Below are positions 5,540-6,479 of a stretch of DNA of 6,479 nucleotides, piece by piece. Source of the DNA: an uncultured Clostridia bacterium (GTDB lineage: Bacteria; Bacillota; Clostridia; Lachnospirales; Lachnospiraceae); the NCBI GenBank assembly GCA_947178045.1, contig CAMWWR010000110.1, positions 1 to 6,479 of the forward strand, given 5' to 3'. The position numbers were made by a program, and so were the translations under genes. How positions within the stretch are numbered: position 1 is the first letter of the stretch; each line of letters begins with the position of its first letter. A model generated the notes under the pieces. It saw only the letters and a list, made by a program, of their open reading frames with translations. It ran no database searches and was not told the origin of the DNA.

Positions 5540-6479
5540 CTATACCAGCTTCTGGCCGCAGTTCGGACAGAAATTGCTTTCCCCCGTCTTCTGGCCGCAG
5601 TTCGGGCAGAAATTCGGCCGCACGCCCTCTCCGCCCGCCGGCGCGTTCTGCGCGGGCGTCGTGTTCTGAACCGTCTGACCGGCCGGCGCGCTCTGACTCA
5701 TATTCATGCTCTGCATCATCTGGTTCGCCATACTCATCCCCATCGCCATTTTAGCCATATCGGAGACCGGGCTGCCCGCTGCATTGCCGCCGCTCGTCAT
5801 GCTGTCCACCATGGCCACCCTCTGGTAGCGGTCCATATCGCCGATCATGCTCTGCGAAGCATTTTTCGTGATCATGCGCTGAATCTCCTCCGGATAGGTA
5901 ATGCTCATGATATTAAAGCCGGTGATCGTCAGACCTGTGTCAAACAGCTCCATATCCAGATCCGTGCGGATGCCCTGCGCGATATCAAAGGAGTTCGCCT
6001 GCAGGTTGAACATATCCTTGCCCTCTTTTGTGATCCACTTCATGAGCAGCTGGTCAAGCATGGCCGTAATGCGCAGCCGGACATCCTCCACGAGATAGGT
6101 GTTCTTGATTCCGGCGATCTTGTCGATCAGCCTGATATAATCGTTCACCTTGAAATTTACCGTGCCGTGAGCGCGAACCGGCAGTCCGCCCGGCAGTCCC
6201 TCCGCCGGTATATTGATTGCATTGGCCGTCCCCCATTTCAGTGTGAACTCCTTCGTGTTGATGAAAAGCACCTCGGCGCGGAGATTCGTGTTAAATCCGA
6301 ACCGGAAGCCCTTGAGCGTCGAGAGGAACGGGATGATCTGCGACTCGATGTCGTAATCCCCCTCGTCCTTAAATATTCCCTCGATACGCCCGGTATTCAG
6401 GAAAATCGCGTCCTGGCCCGGCCGTATAATCAGGCGGCTGCCCTTTTTAATCTCCTTGTTGCTCCATTTCCAAAATAAA
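5540..6479 (-). CDS. YdjI-like SPFH-domain protein with C-terminal zinc ribbon, N-terminus cut
   Basis: Member of the group annotated as SPFH domain or 'virion core protein' family, which includes B. subtilis YdjI, encoded beside a PspA homologue and linked to membrane stress. The role here is inferred. The frame runs open from the right edge to TAG 5540-5542, giving 312 visible residues; a few tens of N-terminal residues are missing. The GTG at 6269-6271 lies inside the domain and is not the start. Numbering from the first visible residue, about 5-200 are the SPFH-like region, including GSRLIIRPGQDAIF, FGFNTNLRAEVLFINTKEF and LKWGT. Residues 241-260 are a Met-rich stretch (eight Met in twenty), followed by a Gln/Pro/Ala linker. 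A CPNCGQK pair with C291, C294, C304 and C307 forms one zinc ribbon. It ends at the shared terminator with plsC. Neighbouring genes that could confirm a Psp-like operon lie outside the window. Confidence 0.85.
   Translation of the reverse strand, partial: LFWKWSNKEIKKGSRLIIRPGQDAIFLNTGRIEGIFKDEGDYDIESQIIPFLSTLKGFRFGFNTNLRAEVLFINTKEFTLKWGTANAINIPAEGLPGGLPVRAHGTVNFKVNDYIRLIDKIAGIKNTYLVEDVRLRITAMLDQLLMKWITKEGKDMFNLQANSFDIAQGIRTDLDMELFDTGLTITGFNIMSITYPEEIQRMITKNASQSMIGDMDRYQRVAMVDSMTSGGNAAGSPVSDMAKMAMGMSMANQMMQSMNMSQSAPAGQTVQNTTPAQNAPAGGEGVRPNFCPNCGQKTGESNFCPNCGQKLV

Noticed and set aside
6269..6271. GTG as start of the SPFH gene
   Set aside because: Conserved SPFH residues continue in frame upstream to the window edge; the true start lies outside.
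5372..6478. 368-codon plus-strand frame opposite the SPFH gene
   Set aside because: Arginine- and histidine-rich antisense shadow; the SPFH frame with zinc ribbon is real.

Overview
The window looks like a chromosomal stretch from a Gram-positive anaerobe of the Lachnospiraceae (Clostridium cluster XIVa / Blautia-Roseburia type). The reasons are the strong purine-rich ribosome binding sites, extended -10 promoters (TGnTATRAT), a GH31 alpha-glucosidase very like gut Blautia enzymes, an AraC/cupin regulator typical of that family, and a YdjI-type SPFH protein. The DNA is moderately GC-rich with a uniform coding style. I see no mobile elements, rRNA, tRNA or CRISPR, and no clear sign of transfer. 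The organism call is an inference from protein resemblance.

Layout, left to right. (1) 1-1115, minus: the first 371 residues of cysteinyl-tRNA synthetase (cysS), cut by the window edge, with its own sigma-A type promoter at 1164-1192. (2) 1255-2214, minus: an AraC-family regulator with an N-terminal cupin domain. (3) 2215-2495: a divergent control region. It holds a near-perfect 10-bp direct repeat at 21-bp spacing, directly abutting a TATAAT box for the rightward gene. A 15-bp palindrome makes the -10 boxes of the two divergent promoters share bases. (4) 2496-4553, plus: a complete cytoplasmic GH31 alpha-glucosidase. (5) 4554-4781: a dense non-coding region with an 11-bp-period direct repeat, an inverted repeat that is both a plausible terminator and contains an extended -10, and a leader with three hairpins. 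(6) 4782-5516, plus: a 1-acyl-glycerol-3-phosphate acyltransferase (PlsC type). (7) 5500-5529: a bidirectional terminator between convergent genes. (8) 5540-6479, minus: most of a YdjI-like SPFH protein with a Met-rich linker and a C-terminal zinc ribbon, cut by the right edge.

How the parts fit: the AraC regulator and the GH31 enzyme form a self-contained sugar-responsive module. The regulator probably senses a gluco-oligosaccharide through its cupin domain, activates the glucosidase promoter and represses its own. The acyltransferase (phosphatidic acid synthesis) and the SPFH protein (membrane-associated, stress-linked in Bacillus) are both membrane-related but convergently transcribed and separately terminated, so a functional tie is only suggestive. 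The most interesting material is regulatory DNA: the divergent promoter at 2306-2374 and the structured leader of plsC. I found no clearly new multi-gene system.
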